Assembly: GCA_903919145.1 (NCBI GenBank)
Contig: CAIXGW010000018.1
Span: forward strand, 33,530-97,529
Length of the DNA: 64,000 nt
Direction of reading: 5' to 3'
From: an uncultured Myxococcales bacterium
GTDB lineage: Bacteria > Myxococcota_A > UBA9042
Shown here piece by piece: positions 17,516 to 26,542 of the stretch. Every line of letters begins with the position of its first letter. Within the stretch, counting starts at the first letter, position 1. The position numbers and the translations under genes are program-made. The notes under the pieces are model-generated. The model was not told the origin of the DNA and did not search any database. It saw nothing but the letters and a program-made list of their open reading frames with translations.

Positions 17516-17989
17516 CTACCGGCGTGCAGCCTGCCACGCCTCAATCGCCGAGCGGTGCGGGGCGCTGGGTCGCCGGGTGGTGACCTGCTCCCACGCCTCC
17601 TCCAAGGTCATCTGATAGTGGGCCATCAGGAAAGCGATCGCCACGCTGGGCGAGCGGTTGACGCCAGCCGAGCAGTGCAGATAGACCCGGTGCCCACCGC
17701 GGTGCAGCTCCTGAACAGCGGCCACGGCTCCATCGAGCCCCGCGGCCAGGGCCTTGAGGTCAAAGTCGCGGATGGGCACGCGCTGGCAAGACAAGCCTTG
17801 GCCAACCAAGAACTTCCACAGCAGCGGCCATGACATGCCCAGGCTGGTCAGATCCTCATCGGTCTGAACGCTGATCACCGCCGTGAAGCCGGCGACCTTG
17901 AGCGCGCGGATCCTCTCTGGCGTGTTGGGGCACGGACCGACACTCAGCCGGTCAAACACTTCGTGAAAGTCAAAATCGCTGGCGGCCAT
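17516..17989 (-). CDS. dual-specificity protein phosphatase
   Basis: The 157-residue single-domain protein carries the cysteine-phosphatase signature HCSAGVNRS (residues 105-113). Cys106 is the nucleophile and Arg112 the phosphate binder. Asp75 in RVPIRDFD is the likely general acid. The small size and ALxAGLDGAVAAVQ helix match the compact DSP fold that acts on phospho-Ser/Thr/Tyr proteins or small phosphorylated molecules. It starts five bases after the stop of the PEGA-like gene and is followed closely by the radical SAM gene. No specific substrate can be named. Confidence 0.88.
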   Translation of the reverse strand: MAASDFDFHEVFDRLSVGPCPNTPERIRALKVAGFTAVISVQTDEDLTSLGMSWPLLWKFLVGQGLSCQRVPIRDFDLKALAAGLDGAVAAVQELHRGGHRVYLHCSAGVNRSPSVAIAFLMAHYQMTLEEAWEQVTTRRPSAPHRSAIEAWQAARR

Positions 17990-17994
17990 GGCGC

Positions 17995-18942
17995 TCAGAA
18001 CCGCAGGCCCAAGCTCGCCACCGCGCCGCCCTGCAGCCGGGCGATCTTGACGTCGTAGCGCACGTCCTTGATCGGCGCCGCCTCATCCAAGGTGTGCTTG
18101 AGCATAATGGTGCCGCCCACAAAACCCGCGGCGCCAAGGCCTAGCAGCGACCAGCGGGTGACGTCGCCGCCAAACTCGTCATAGCTGCCAAGGGCGTCCA
18201 GGGCGATCGCCGCCACGACCAGCGCGCCGCCACCCAGGATCGCCGCATAGGCGTAGGTCTTCTTGCCGCCGTAGTCGTAGGACTCCAGCTGGGGAGCCAC
18301 CGTGGCAGTCTTGCCGGCGATCACGGTGACGTCGCCCTTCTGGCCAAAGTGACCAGGGCGCTGTACCACCAGGCTGTGCGCACCCGGCTCAAGCTCTACG
18401 GTGAACTTGCCTTCCTGGCCCTCCACATCCTTGCCGCCCACCGTCACGTCGGCGTCCGCTGGCACCTGAATGACCACTGTGCCGCGGCTGCGCACCGCCA
18501 GCTTGGCCTCGCCACCGGGAGCCACATCGACGGTGGAGTCAGAGACCTTTTTGCCGCCCTTGGTCTGCACGCTGACCTGCACCGAGCCGCTGGCCACTTC
18601 AACGCTGTTGTCGCCCTTCTTGAGGCCGATCATCCGCGGCTCGCTGCCCGGCGCCCGCACTTCGGCGACCAGGTCATCGGCGTCGGCCTGGATGATGAGC
18701 TTGCCTGGCGCAGCCACCACCGGTGGAGCCGGCGCCGCCGGCGGGGTCTCTGCGGCCGGCGGGCGATCGGCGGGGGGGGCAGCCTCACCGGCGGGAGCCG
18801 CCTCTGCGGCGGGGGTTGCCGGCGGCGGGCGGTCGGCGGGAGCCTGGGCCCAAGCGCCCATCGGCGTCACGGCCAGGGCGGTCGCCACCGCAGTGCTGAG
18901 GGCCAGACGGAAGGGCGGCAGCGAAGAAAAGGAAACGCGCAT
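17995..18942 (-). CDS. secreted PEGA-like domain protein with C-terminal membrane segments
   Basis: The 315-residue protein has a signal peptide (cleavage likely after GAWAQA, about residue 34) and a long Pro/Ala-rich linker (to about residue 80). Beta-rich repeats follow, including ELEPGAHSLVVQRPGH, typical of PEGA domains that bind cell-surface polymers. Two hydrophobic helices around residues 230-280 suggest it ends in or spans a membrane. An AAGG stretch is the only ribosome-site candidate. It is the first gene of the three-gene minus-strand set ending with the radical SAM gene. Confidence 0.7.
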   Translation of the reverse strand: MRVSFSSLPPFRLALSTAVATALAVTPMGAWAQAPADRPPPATPAAEAAPAGEAAPPADRPPAAETPPAAPAPPVVAAPGKLIIQADADDLVAEVRAPGSEPRMIGLKKGDNSVEVASGSVQVSVQTKGGKKVSDSTVDVAPGGEAKLAVRSRGTVVIQVPADADVTVGGKDVEGQEGKFTVELEPGAHSLVVQRPGHFGQKGDVTVIAGKTATVAPQLESYDYGGKKTYAYAAILGGGALVVAAIALDALGSYDEFGGDVTRWSLLGLGAAGFVGGTIMLKHTLDEAAPIKDVRYDVKIARLQGGAVASLGLRF

Positions 18943-19134
18943 GGTGGTCAGGCCTTTGGCGCCACAAACTGGCGGCTAAAGCAGAGGAAAGGGGCACACG
19001 GGCGCGGCGACCTGCAGATCAGGCGGCCGGGCAGAAGATAGCGTGCTCAAGACGCTGGGCAGGGAGCTGCAGGTGTGGACCTGGATCTCGGGCCTCCAGG
19101 CCGGGCGGCTCGCCTGGCACCTCTCTATGCAAGA

Positions 19135-19767
19135 TCATGCAGTTGGCGAGGCTTGCGACCCCGGAGGGCGCCGCGCTGCAATGATCGATCCGCGCTTGGA
19201 CAATCGCTCGGCCAAGTCAGCCAACCCCGGCTGAGCCGAGAGATCCAACCCGAATCGCTCCAGGATTGTCAACGGCTGGGTCAGCGCCAGGTCGGCTGGA
19301 CTGAGCGCATCGCCCACCAACCACTGCCGACCGCCCAGCAACTGCTCAAAAACTTCAAGCATGGCCTGGATCTTGGCCGTCTCCTGGCGGTACACCTTCA
19401 GATCCCATTGATCGGCGGTCTTGCCGCCAACCTCGCGATCAAGGCGAATCAGGGCCGGCAGCAACGCCTCGTCGATCAGATCCTCGGTCATCGACACCCG
19501 GGCCGCCTGCAGCGGATCGGCAGGCACCAGCGGGGTGCCGGGGGCAATCGCATCGACAAAGCGGATGATCGTGCGCGAGCCAAAGATCGGCCGGCCCTTG
19601 TCTGTAACCCAGATCGGCAGCTTGCCAAGGGGGTTGAGGCTGAAAAGCTCTGGCGGCGGCGCGCCGCGGTCGACCAGATTGCTGCTGTAGGCAACCTCGC
19701 GCTCTACCAGGAAGGCGCGAACGCGAAAGCAATAAGGGCAGTCAAAGTAGTGGTACAAAGTTGGCAT
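19135..19767 (-). CDS. glutathione S-transferase / glutaredoxin-like protein
   Basis: The 210-residue protein begins with a thioredoxin-fold domain whose active motif is CPYC (Cys10-Cys13). The cis-Pro loop reads GKLPIW and the helix cap FGSRTIIRFVD. An all-alpha GST-C domain follows, with the capping WLVGDALSPADLAL motif. The CPYC pair, rather than a Ser or Tyr, points to thiol-transfer or reductase chemistry as in glutaredoxin-2/omega-type GSTs. The ATG at 19767 has CGGAG upstream; a longer frame to 19812 lacks one. Confidence 0.85.
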   Translation of the reverse strand: MPTLYHYFDCPYCFRVRAFLVEREVAYSSNLVDRGAPPPELFSLNPLGKLPIWVTDKGRPIFGSRTIIRFVDAIAPGTPLVPADPLQAARVSMTEDLIDEALLPALIRLDREVGGKTADQWDLKVYRQETAKIQAMLEVFEQLLGGRQWLVGDALSPADLALTQPLTILERFGLDLSAQPGLADLAERLSKRGSIIAARRPPGSQASPTA

Positions 19768-20001
19768 GGCAGCTCCGGCGCCCGCTCGGTGGCGGCCCAA
19801 GCATGCCAGCATCCTTGCAGGTCGCCAACCGGGGGGGTAGCCGGCAACAGCAAATGCCCAGCCACAGCGGCTGACGCGCTACCTGCGCTTCTCGCGTGAA
19901 GAAATGCGGCTTGGCCCGTGCTTTGGGTTGCTCCCCACTCGCGCGCCTCGTAATCTGTGCGATTGGGCGGGGCGAGCGCTGCTGCAAATTGGAGGCTGTG
20001 C

Positions 20002-21069
20002 ATGGGTTTTGGGGCCAGAGGCTGGTTTGACAGGGCGGTCATCGCCGCATGGTTGCTTGGGGCCCTTGCAGGGTTGGCCGGCTGCCAGGAGCCCGAGTCG
20101 ACGGCGGCCAGCCTGAGCTCGGCCGGCGACGCCTCTGCGGCGAACGGTGACGCTGGCGTTGGCGACGCCAAGTCCGATGTCGTTGCCGCCAGCGGGGTCG
20201 GGAAAGTCTGCGTAGTTCCCAACGATTGCGCAGCACTGAGCCTGACGTGCTTTGAGATCGACATATCGACCGGCGCTGGAATCTGCAGCAAGACCTGCGC
20301 CTCTTCTGCCGACTGCCCCAGCGGCACCTACTGCAACCCACAGTCTGGAAAGCTGATCTGCACGCCTCCGCGCTTCTGCAACCCTTGCCAGGTGGCGGAA
20401 GACTGCGGCAAGGGCGCCTTGTGCCTGCAGGGCAGCAGCGGCCAAAAGTTCTGCACCAAAGCCTGCTCGCAGGGCAAGCCGTCCTGCGCAGCCGCCAGCT
20501 CCTGCAAGCAATACGGCAGCGGTGTAGACGAATTTGCCTGCCAGCCCGATTACGGCGCCTGCAGCGGCGACGGCAACCAGTGCTCGCCCTGCGCCGGCCA
20601 GGCCGATTGCGCAGCTGGCCTGGAGTGCCACTACGCCTCTTCTACCGGCGAGCGCTTCTGCGCCAAGATCTGCACCCCAGGCGCCACAGGCAATTGCCCC
20701 AGCGGCTATGCTTGCTCGACCCCCAAGGGCGGCAAGACCTCTTATTGCTTCAAAAGTGTTGGCAAAGAGACCGTTCCGACCTGCTCCAAGGGCGACAAGG
20801 GCTATTGCGAGCCGTGCAACGCCGACTACGACTGCGCTTCGGGCCGCTGCGCCTCCAAGAACGGCGAGAAATTTTGCGTGGCACCTACCGCTTGCAGCGG
20901 CGCCAAGGACTGCCCGTACGGCGGCTCGGCCACCTTCTGCGTGCCCAGCGACAAGGGCATGATCTGCGCGCCACCGCTGTCTTGGGGCTGCCAAGGCTAC
21001 CTGACCTGCCTTGCCCAGTCCTGCGAGAGCGGTGAGGTCTGTGTGGCAGGTCAGTGCAAAGCCGACTGA
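20002..21069 (+). CDS. Cys-rich lipoprotein, 355 aa
   Basis: This is a predicted surface lipoprotein. The signal peptide ends in LAGC with Cys28 as the lipidation site, followed by an Ala/Ser/Asp-rich linker. The remainder has a Cys every 6-12 residues in pairs such as CNPCQVAEDC, CSPCAGQADC and CEPCNADYDC, repeating about every 60 residues. These resemble EGF-like or Dickkopf-type disulfide modules common in myxobacterial exported proteins. GGAGG stands six bases before the ATG, which fixes the start; upstream codons in the same frame are not needed. The ligand or role is unknown. It diverges from the GST-like gene. Confidence 0.75.
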   Translation: MGFGARGWFDRAVIAAWLLGALAGLAGCQEPESTAASLSSAGDASAANGDAGVGDAKSDVVAASGVGKVCVVPNDCAALSLTCFEIDISTGAGICSKTCASSADCPSGTYCNPQSGKLICTPPRFCNPCQVAEDCGKGALCLQGSSGQKFCTKACSQGKPSCAAASSCKQYGSGVDEFACQPDYGACSGDGNQCSPCAGQADCAAGLECHYASSTGERFCAKICTPGATGNCPSGYACSTPKGGKTSYCFKSVGKETVPTCSKGDKGYCEPCNADYDCASGRCASKNGEKFCVAPTACSGAKDCPYGGSATFCVPSDKGMICAPPLSWGCQGYLTCLAQSCESGEVCVAGQCKAD

Positions 21070-21422
21070 GCGCGGCCGAGCCCCAGCGGCAATCGCGGAT
21101 CCACCACAGCTCCTTTGGGTTCCGCCGCGGGCCGGCCAACTTTCGCCCCGTCGACGCAGCTGGCCGAGGCGCCAGGGGAGGCTTGCCTGCCGGCACGGCT
21201 CAAGCGTTGACAGTGAACCCACCCTTCTCCTATCCTACTCCGCACTTTTGCCCGGTGTTCGCCCTGCGAGCCCACCGAGCATCCCCAAACGGCCTGCGCA
21301 CTTCGCGGTGGAGCGAAGCGCCTCCTGGCCGAATCAAGTCAGGCCCGGGTGCAAGGCTTTGCAGCCTACCCGCCAGCCCCTTGGCACTGCTGATCGACTT
21401 AGCTCGATCGCCTTGAGGACCC
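21070..21422. other. intergenic region with promoter for the PxKW-like gene
   Basis: About 350 bases without a credible gene follow the Cys-rich lipoprotein. No T-tailed hairpin was seen after that gene. A TTGACA-based promoter is listed separately. Confidence 0.5.
21207..21236 (+). promoter_or_regulatory. sigma-70-like promoter
   Basis: A perfect TTGACA (21207-21212) is followed after 18 bases by TATCCT (21231-21236). It points toward the small Cys protein gene at 21423, about 180 bases downstream. Confidence 0.45.
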
Positions 21423-21689
21423 ATGAGCGACCCGATCAACGCCCCCGCCGCCGACGCCGCCGCGGTTGCGCGTTACCAGAAATTCAACTTCCAGCCCGTG
21501 GCCGAGCGCTGCATTGGCTGCAACCACGTCCGCTTGGCTGACGGCGTTGCCTACTGCAACAGCTACGCCATCCCAGAGGCCAAGTGGGCCGGCGGCATGT
21601 GCAATTTTGCCACCCACGCCAAGATCGAGAAGAAGGTCGATGGCAAGATGGTCAATCCGATCAAGGCCAGCAAGCGCGGCGGCAAGTAG
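21423..21689 (+). CDS. small Cys4 protein resembling the PxKW family
   Basis: The 88-residue protein has four Cys (30, 33, 45, 60) arranged CxxC...C...C. The third and fourth flank PEAKW (51-55) and GGMCNFATHAK. This pattern is like the small PxKW-type cysteine-rich proteins of Deltaproteobacteria and suggests one bound zinc or iron-sulfur centre. The match is to a general pattern I remember, not an alignment. The C-terminus is Lys-rich. GAGGA precedes the ATG. It stands alone with its own predicted promoter, and no function is established. Confidence 0.6.
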   Translation: MSDPINAPAADAAAVARYQKFNFQPVAERCIGCNHVRLADGVAYCNSYAIPEAKWAGGMCNFATHAKIEKKVDGKMVNPIKASKRGGK

Positions 21690-22054
21690 CCCGTGCCCTT
21701 CTGACAGGGCTCGTCAGCCTTACCGGGCTTGGCCAGCTGTCAAAGCCGCGATGTCGAGAGGACTTCGGACCGGCTGTGGGGCAACCTGCAGCCGGTTCGT
21801 TCTTTTGGCGCCGTCAAAACACCTTGGCCCCCCTGTGGGAGCCTGCCGGACAAAAGCCTGAATTCCTGGCCGCGTCCTGGAAACCATGGAGTCGGCTGAG
21901 AGCACCCACAGGCTCTTGGAGCGATCGTCTCGCGAGCGCCCAGGCAGGCGAAGTGTCCGAATAGAATTCTGATATCGCCGGCCCAGCTGAAATCGTCCCC
22001 ATCGGCAGGGAGCCAGGTCGGGACTATCCCGGCGGGCCCCAAGCGAGGTCTGAC
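21690..22054. other. intergenic region, nothing recognised
   Basis: About 365 bases lie between the PxKW-like gene and the crotonase gene. A short GCCCT/AGGGC hairpin occurs just after the stop (near 21695-21710) without a T-run. No gene-like frame is present. Confidence 0.45.
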
Positions 22055-22855
22055 ATGTCCAGTTCCGCTGCCCCCTCTGACCCAGTCGTTCTGCTGGAGC
22101 GCCGCGGCGCCGTCGCGCTGCTGCAGATCGCCCGCCCCAAAGCGCTCAATGCGATCAACCAGCAGGTGCTGACTGAGCTGAGCGCATGGGTAACCGAGAT
22201 CGCCGCCGATCCCAGCCTGCGCGCGGTGGTCCTGACCGGTGCCGGCGATCGCGCATTTGTGGCTGGGGCGGACATCGCCGCCATGCAGCACATGAATTCC
22301 GCGCAAGCCCAGGCATTCTCAGAGTACGGCAGTGCGGTGATGCAACAGCTGGCCGACCTGCCCAAGCCGGTCATTGCCGCAGTCAACGGCTTTGCCTTGG
22401 GCGGCGGCTGCGAGCTGGCCCTCTCCTGCGACATGATCTTGGCATCGACCAGGGCCAAATTTGGCCTGCCAGAAGTGACCCTGGGCGTGGTGCCAGGCTT
22501 TGGCGGCACCCAGAAGCTGACGCGGCAGATCGGCCGCATGGCCGCCAACCGCTGGATCCTCAGCGGCGACGTGTTCTCTGCCGAGGATGCGCTGCGGGTC
22601 GGCGTGGCTCAAGAGCTGTTCCCGCCAGAAGAATTGCTAGACAAGGCGCTGGCCCTGGCAGAGAGAATGGCCAGCCGCGGCCCTCTGGCGCTGGCGGCGG
22701 TCAAGCACCTGGTCGATCGCGGCGGCGATGTCCCCATGCCAGCAGCGATGGCCATGGAAGCCAAGGCCTTTGGCGACATTTTTGCCACCGCCGACCAAAA
22801 AGAAGGCATGGCAGCGTTCCTGGCCAAGCGTCCGGCGGAATTCCGCGGCGAATAG
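22055..22855 (+). CDS. enoyl-CoA hydratase (crotonase family)
   Basis: The 266-residue chain hydrates trans-2-enoyl-CoA, probably in fatty-acid or amino-acid degradation or butyrate-type metabolism. The oxyanion-hole segments AGADIAAM and GGGCELALSCD are present. Both catalytic glutamates are in place: Glu120 in GGGCEL and Glu140 in LPEVTLG. The C-terminal helix ends in AFLAKRPAEF, typical of crotonase (3-hydroxybutyryl-CoA dehydratase) homologues. GAGG lies upstream of the ATG. It is convergent with the large PEGA-like protein gene. Confidence 0.93.
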   Translation: MSSSAAPSDPVVLLERRGAVALLQIARPKALNAINQQVLTELSAWVTEIAADPSLRAVVLTGAGDRAFVAGADIAAMQHMNSAQAQAFSEYGSAVMQQLADLPKPVIAAVNGFALGGGCELALSCDMILASTRAKFGLPEVTLGVVPGFGGTQKLTRQIGRMAANRWILSGDVFSAEDALRVGVAQELFPPEELLDKALALAERMASRGPLALAAVKHLVDRGGDVPMPAAMAMEAKAFGDIFATADQKEGMAAFLAKRPAEFRGE

Positions 22856-22944
22856 GCTGTAGACAAAGCCCACAGCAGAAAATGCCACCCGGTGAGCCCC
22901 AGCAAACTGAGCCCCGGGTACCAGTGGGCGGCAGGGCTGGCTGG

Positions 22945-24873
22945 CTAGTTTTCCTTGGGCGCCGCCGGGGCCCGCAGTTCGATCGCCAGGGCGGCTTTGC
23001 GGCCGTGGACCGCCACCAGGGCCCGCGCCTGGCGGCCGCGATCGACCACAATCAGCACGTGGTCGCCGCGTTCAAGCTCGCCCGCCTTCCACAATTCGCC
23101 GGGGGCCAGCGTCCGCAGCGCCGCGCCATCCCAGCTGACCTGAAGGTCGCGATCGGCCTGGCTGGAGACCGTGACCTTGACCCTGGCATGGGGCGGCGCC
23201 TGGGCCTGGACCTGCTGGGTCGGCGTCAGCCGCTGCTGGCGCTGCTGCACACCGTCGGCGCCAGCCACCCGCACCGCCACGCGCCCCGCCGCAACCGCCA
23301 CCGCCACGCGCGCCCCTGGGGCCACAGAGGCCGCGGGCTCGCCGTCGAGCAACAGCTCCAATTGGCCTGCGCCTTCTTGATTGTCCAAGTGCAATGCGGC
23401 ACCCGGCGGCTCAAAGTGGATGGTGCGGCGATCGCCGTCGCGCAGGGTCAGCTGCGCCGTTTCGCGCCAGCCGATCCGGGCGATCACCAGCTCCGCCTTG
23501 TGCTGGCCGGGAGAGAGCGGCACCCGGAAGTCCAGCCGCGCCGCCACGATCCCCACCAGGCGGCCATCGACCAGCAGCTCCGCCGGCTCTGACCAGCCGT
23601 TGGCCGCGACCAGCGCCGTCTCTTGCGCGGCAATGCGCCAGGAAGCCTCTTCGCCGCCGCGCAGGAACATCGCCACGCGCAGGGGCTGTTCGCGGTGAGG
23701 CTGATGGGCCGCCAGGGCCACGCGCCCCGCAGGCACGCGCAGCAGAGCCGACTTGCCGGCCGCAATCGGCAGCGGCCCCAACGCCGGCACCTCGACCTTG
23801 ACGGCATCGCCGGACTGATTGTGCAAGCGCAGCAAGGCGGTCGGCCGCCGCAGCGTCCAGGTCAGCACGGCCGGGCCTTTGGCCAAAACGTCAAGCTTGT
23901 AGGGCAGCCCTGAGGTCAAGCCGGTCGCCACCACGCCGTAGTCGCCGCGCGGCAGCTGCCAGGTGGCGGTGGCGTGCGCAGGCAGCTGTAGACCCACATC
24001 GCGCAATCCCTCGGGAAGGGTCAGATCTTCTCCGGTGCGATTGGCCACGCGGACCTCGACGGTCGGCGATCGCCGGTCCAGGGCGTCGTCGGTGGACGCC
24101 ACCTGCCGAACCACCGCGCCGCTGGCGACGCCCACCCAGCGCACCTGGTGCGCCCCGGGCCCCAGGCCTATCGCCGCCAACCGCGCGCCACGCGCCACCT
24201 CGCCCAGGGCCTTGCCATCTACGGCTACCTGCGCGGCTTCGGCCAGCGGGTTGAGCAAGCGCACCACCCCAGAGGGGCTGGGCAATTCGACGGTGAGGCG
24301 CGCGCCGTTGGCCAGGCGCAGCTGCGTCCCCCACAGCCAAGATGAGCGCAGCGAGTGGGCCGTCAGGTGGCGATCGCCAATCGCAACGGGACCAAAGGAC
24401 TTGGACTCGCCAGCGACCACTTCGCCAAGAGTATCGCCGTCTAGCGCGATGGACTGGGCTTCGGCCGTGCGGTTGACAACGTAGACCGAGGCGCCCGGGG
24501 CGGTCAGCTCGACCTGGCGGCTCTCTCCGGCGGTCACCACGACCTGGCCGCGATACAGCCAGTCGCCGCCGCGCACGCCATAGCCCACGACCGCAGTTGG
24601 GGCACACCAGCGCGCCACCTGCCGGCTGGCGATCTTGCGAGGAGAGAGGCCGGCGATGTGCAGGGTGAGCGCTGTGGAAGTACGGTTATGCCAGCGGATC
24701 TCGCGCTCGCAGCCACCGTCTCCCGCTGGGCGGTCCGCAGCACTGGCGCCCGCCGGCAGGTCTACGGGCCGGTCTGCCGCCGCGTGCCCCACCGCTGCGG
24801 CGCCCAGCCCGCTCGCCAGCACTGCGCCCCGTAGCCATCGGGCGACCGCTGCCCCGCCTGCCGATCCGCTCAT
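22945..24873 (-). CDS. exported protein built of PEGA-like beta repeats
   Basis: The 642-residue protein starts at the ATG at 24873, which has GAGGA five bases upstream; the open frame before it is not needed. A signal peptide (to about AHAAA, residue 33) precedes a short Asp/Pro/Ala linker. Most of the chain is a series of 65-75 aa beta-rich units with phrases such as VNRTAEAQSIALDGDTLGEV, VAAGRVAVRVAG and LSPGQHKAEL. These match the turn-Gly pattern of PEGA domains. No catalytic motif is seen. A periplasmic or surface-scaffold role is inferred. It lies downstream of ftsY on the same strand with a 52-base gap. Confidence 0.65.
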   Translation of the reverse strand: MSGSAGGAAVARWLRGAVLASGLGAAAVGHAAADRPVDLPAGASAADRPAGDGGCEREIRWHNRTSTALTLHIAGLSPRKIASRQVARWCAPTAVVGYGVRGGDWLYRGQVVVTAGESRQVELTAPGASVYVVNRTAEAQSIALDGDTLGEVVAGESKSFGPVAIGDRHLTAHSLRSSWLWGTQLRLANGARLTVELPSPSGVVRLLNPLAEAAQVAVDGKALGEVARGARLAAIGLGPGAHQVRWVGVASGAVVRQVASTDDALDRRSPTVEVRVANRTGEDLTLPEGLRDVGLQLPAHATATWQLPRGDYGVVATGLTSGLPYKLDVLAKGPAVLTWTLRRPTALLRLHNQSGDAVKVEVPALGPLPIAAGKSALLRVPAGRVALAAHQPHREQPLRVAMFLRGGEEASWRIAAQETALVAANGWSEPAELLVDGRLVGIVAARLDFRVPLSPGQHKAELVIARIGWRETAQLTLRDGDRRTIHFEPPGAALHLDNQEGAGQLELLLDGEPAASVAPGARVAVAVAAGRVAVRVAGADGVQQRQQRLTPTQQVQAQAPPHARVKVTVSSQADRDLQVSWDGAALRTLAPGELWKAGELERGDHVLIVVDRGRQARALVAVHGRKAALAIELRAPAAPKEN

Positions 24874-24925
24874 GCTTTCCTCGCTCGGCTGCGGGCCGAT
24901 GACGCCGCGCGTGACCACCACAGGC

Positions 24926-26080
24926 CTAACGCTCGCTGGGATCAAAAAGTTCCTGAACAAACAGCTGGCTGTCAAAGTCGCGCAGATCCTGCATCTTCTC
25001 GCCCACGCCAATGAGCTTGACCGGCAGCCGCAGCGCCTCGGCGATGGCCAAGACCACTCCGCCCTTGGCCGTGCCGTCCAGCTTGGTCAGGGCGATGCCA
25101 GTGACCTGCACAGCCTGCTGAAACTGCTCGGCCTGCTTGACGGCATTCTGACCCATGGTGGCATCCAGCACCAGCAACACTTCATGGGGGGCCCCGGGCA
25201 TGCCCTTGGCACAGACACGCGCAACTTTCTTCAGCTCTTCCATCAAGTTCTGGTTGGTGTGCAGCCGGCCTGCGGTGTCGACAATCACCAGGTCGAAGCC
25301 TTCTGCTCGCCCGCGCTCAATCGCCGCAAAGGCTACGCTGGCCGGGTCGGCGTTGTCCTTGCCGCGGTGCAGCGGCACGCCGGCGCGCTCGCACCACACC
25401 TCCAGCTGGTCGACGGCCGCCGCCCGAAAAGTGTCGCCCGCCGCCACCAACACTTTTTTGCCCTCGCCAGCGTAGCGGTGAGCCAGCTTGCCAATGGTGG
25501 TGGTCTTGCCCGAGCCGTTGACCCCCACCACCATCAGCACTGCAGGCCCCGGATCGGCCTGCACGCACAAGGGCTGATGCCCCACGCTGGCCAGCAACTC
25601 CTCGGCCTGACCGCGCAGCTTCTTCCACACTTGCGCCGGATCGGCCAGCTCATGGCGGGTGGAGGCCTGCTTGAGATCCTCTAGCAAGCGCCGCGTAGTC
25701 TGCACGCCCAGATCGGCGCGAAACAGGACTTCTTCAATCTGGTCGAGAAGTTCTGCATCCAGTTGCTTGCCGGCAAACAGCTGGGTCAAGCGCGCCACAA
25801 AGCCTTCTTGACGGGTCTTGGCCAGTCCGGCGTGCAGATAGGCCTTTTCCTGATCCTTGCGCGACGGCGCGGGCTTGAGGGTCGCCTGGTCCAGCGGCTC
25901 GCGGCGGGTCGCCCCATCCAGCAGATCGGCCGACGGCGGCAGCGGCTTGGCACTGCGCAACAGCCGGTAGGCCACGTAGCCCACCAACGCGATCATGGCG
26001 ACAACAGCCAGCGCCCCCAAGCCCAACACCACCGGGGGGGGAGCGGCATCGGCAAGAAGGGGCAACATCAGATAGCGCAT
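24926..26080 (-). CDS. ftsY: signal recognition particle receptor FtsY
   Basis: FtsY receives ribosome-SRP complexes at the inner membrane and delivers them to SecYEG by a GTPase cycle shared with Ffh. The 384-residue protein has the SRP GTPase motifs GVNGSGKTTT (from residue 186), DTFRAAA, DTAGR and TKLDGTAKGG. An N-terminal helical domain and, unusually clearly, a hydrophobic segment at about residues 17-40 come first. The anchor suggests direct membrane insertion rather than the acidic A-domain of E. coli. A second Met lies at residue 5, so the start may be a few codons later. Confidence 0.96.
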   Translation of the reverse strand: MRYLMLPLLADAAPPPVVLGLGALAVVAMIALVGYVAYRLLRSAKPLPPSADLLDGATRREPLDQATLKPAPSRKDQEKAYLHAGLAKTRQEGFVARLTQLFAGKQLDAELLDQIEEVLFRADLGVQTTRRLLEDLKQASTRHELADPAQVWKKLRGQAEELLASVGHQPLCVQADPGPAVLMVVGVNGSGKTTTIGKLAHRYAGEGKKVLVAAGDTFRAAAVDQLEVWCERAGVPLHRGKDNADPASVAFAAIERGRAEGFDLVIVDTAGRLHTNQNLMEELKKVARVCAKGMPGAPHEVLLVLDATMGQNAVKQAEQFQQAVQVTGIALTKLDGTAKGGVVLAIAEALRLPVKLIGVGEKMQDLRDFDSQLFVQELFDPSER

Positions 26081-26542
26081 GGCAAACTCTCAGCGGAAAA
26101 GGGGCGGGATCGGCAGAGGCCGCAACCTGCAGTAGGCCTGGGCGGCCCCGCGGCCCAGCGAGCGCGGCAAGGTAGGTCGGGCGCGCCGCAGAATCAAGCG
26201 CATGCACCCCTGTTTGGCCGGGTGGCGCGGCTGATTTCCGCCGGCGTGCGCCAAATTCCGCCTTGCGGAGGACATCGGACCGTCCAGCTGGGACACGCAA
26301 AGGCGACTGCCCAGTGCCGCTCGACAAGGCGGAACAGCGCAGGGCCCTGGCGACTCAGGCGAAAAAAACCTCCAGCGAACGAGCTTGCTGGGAAGCGACG
26401 GCGCGGAGCTGCACCCACGCCGGCGAATGCGGGGCTCCCGCGTCCCTTGTTTGCGGCCGGCGAACGATACACAATCCGCGCGCTTGGCCCTGCCGGTCCT
26501 CTTGCGCGGCCGTGCTTTGCCGCCCTGCCCTTTGGAGAGCCC
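26081..26542. other. divergent ftsY / accC intergenic region
   Basis: About 460 bases separate the two divergent starts; no credible gene lies inside. A weak promoter-like pair toward accC is TTGTTT (26447-26452) and CACAAT (26470-26475) with 17-base spacing, too weak to list on its own. Confidence 0.4.

Noticed and set aside
22186..23592. Plus-strand frame spanning the crotonase gene and the PEGA-like gene
   Set aside because: It overlaps two supported genes on opposite strands, and its translation has no recognisable protein features.
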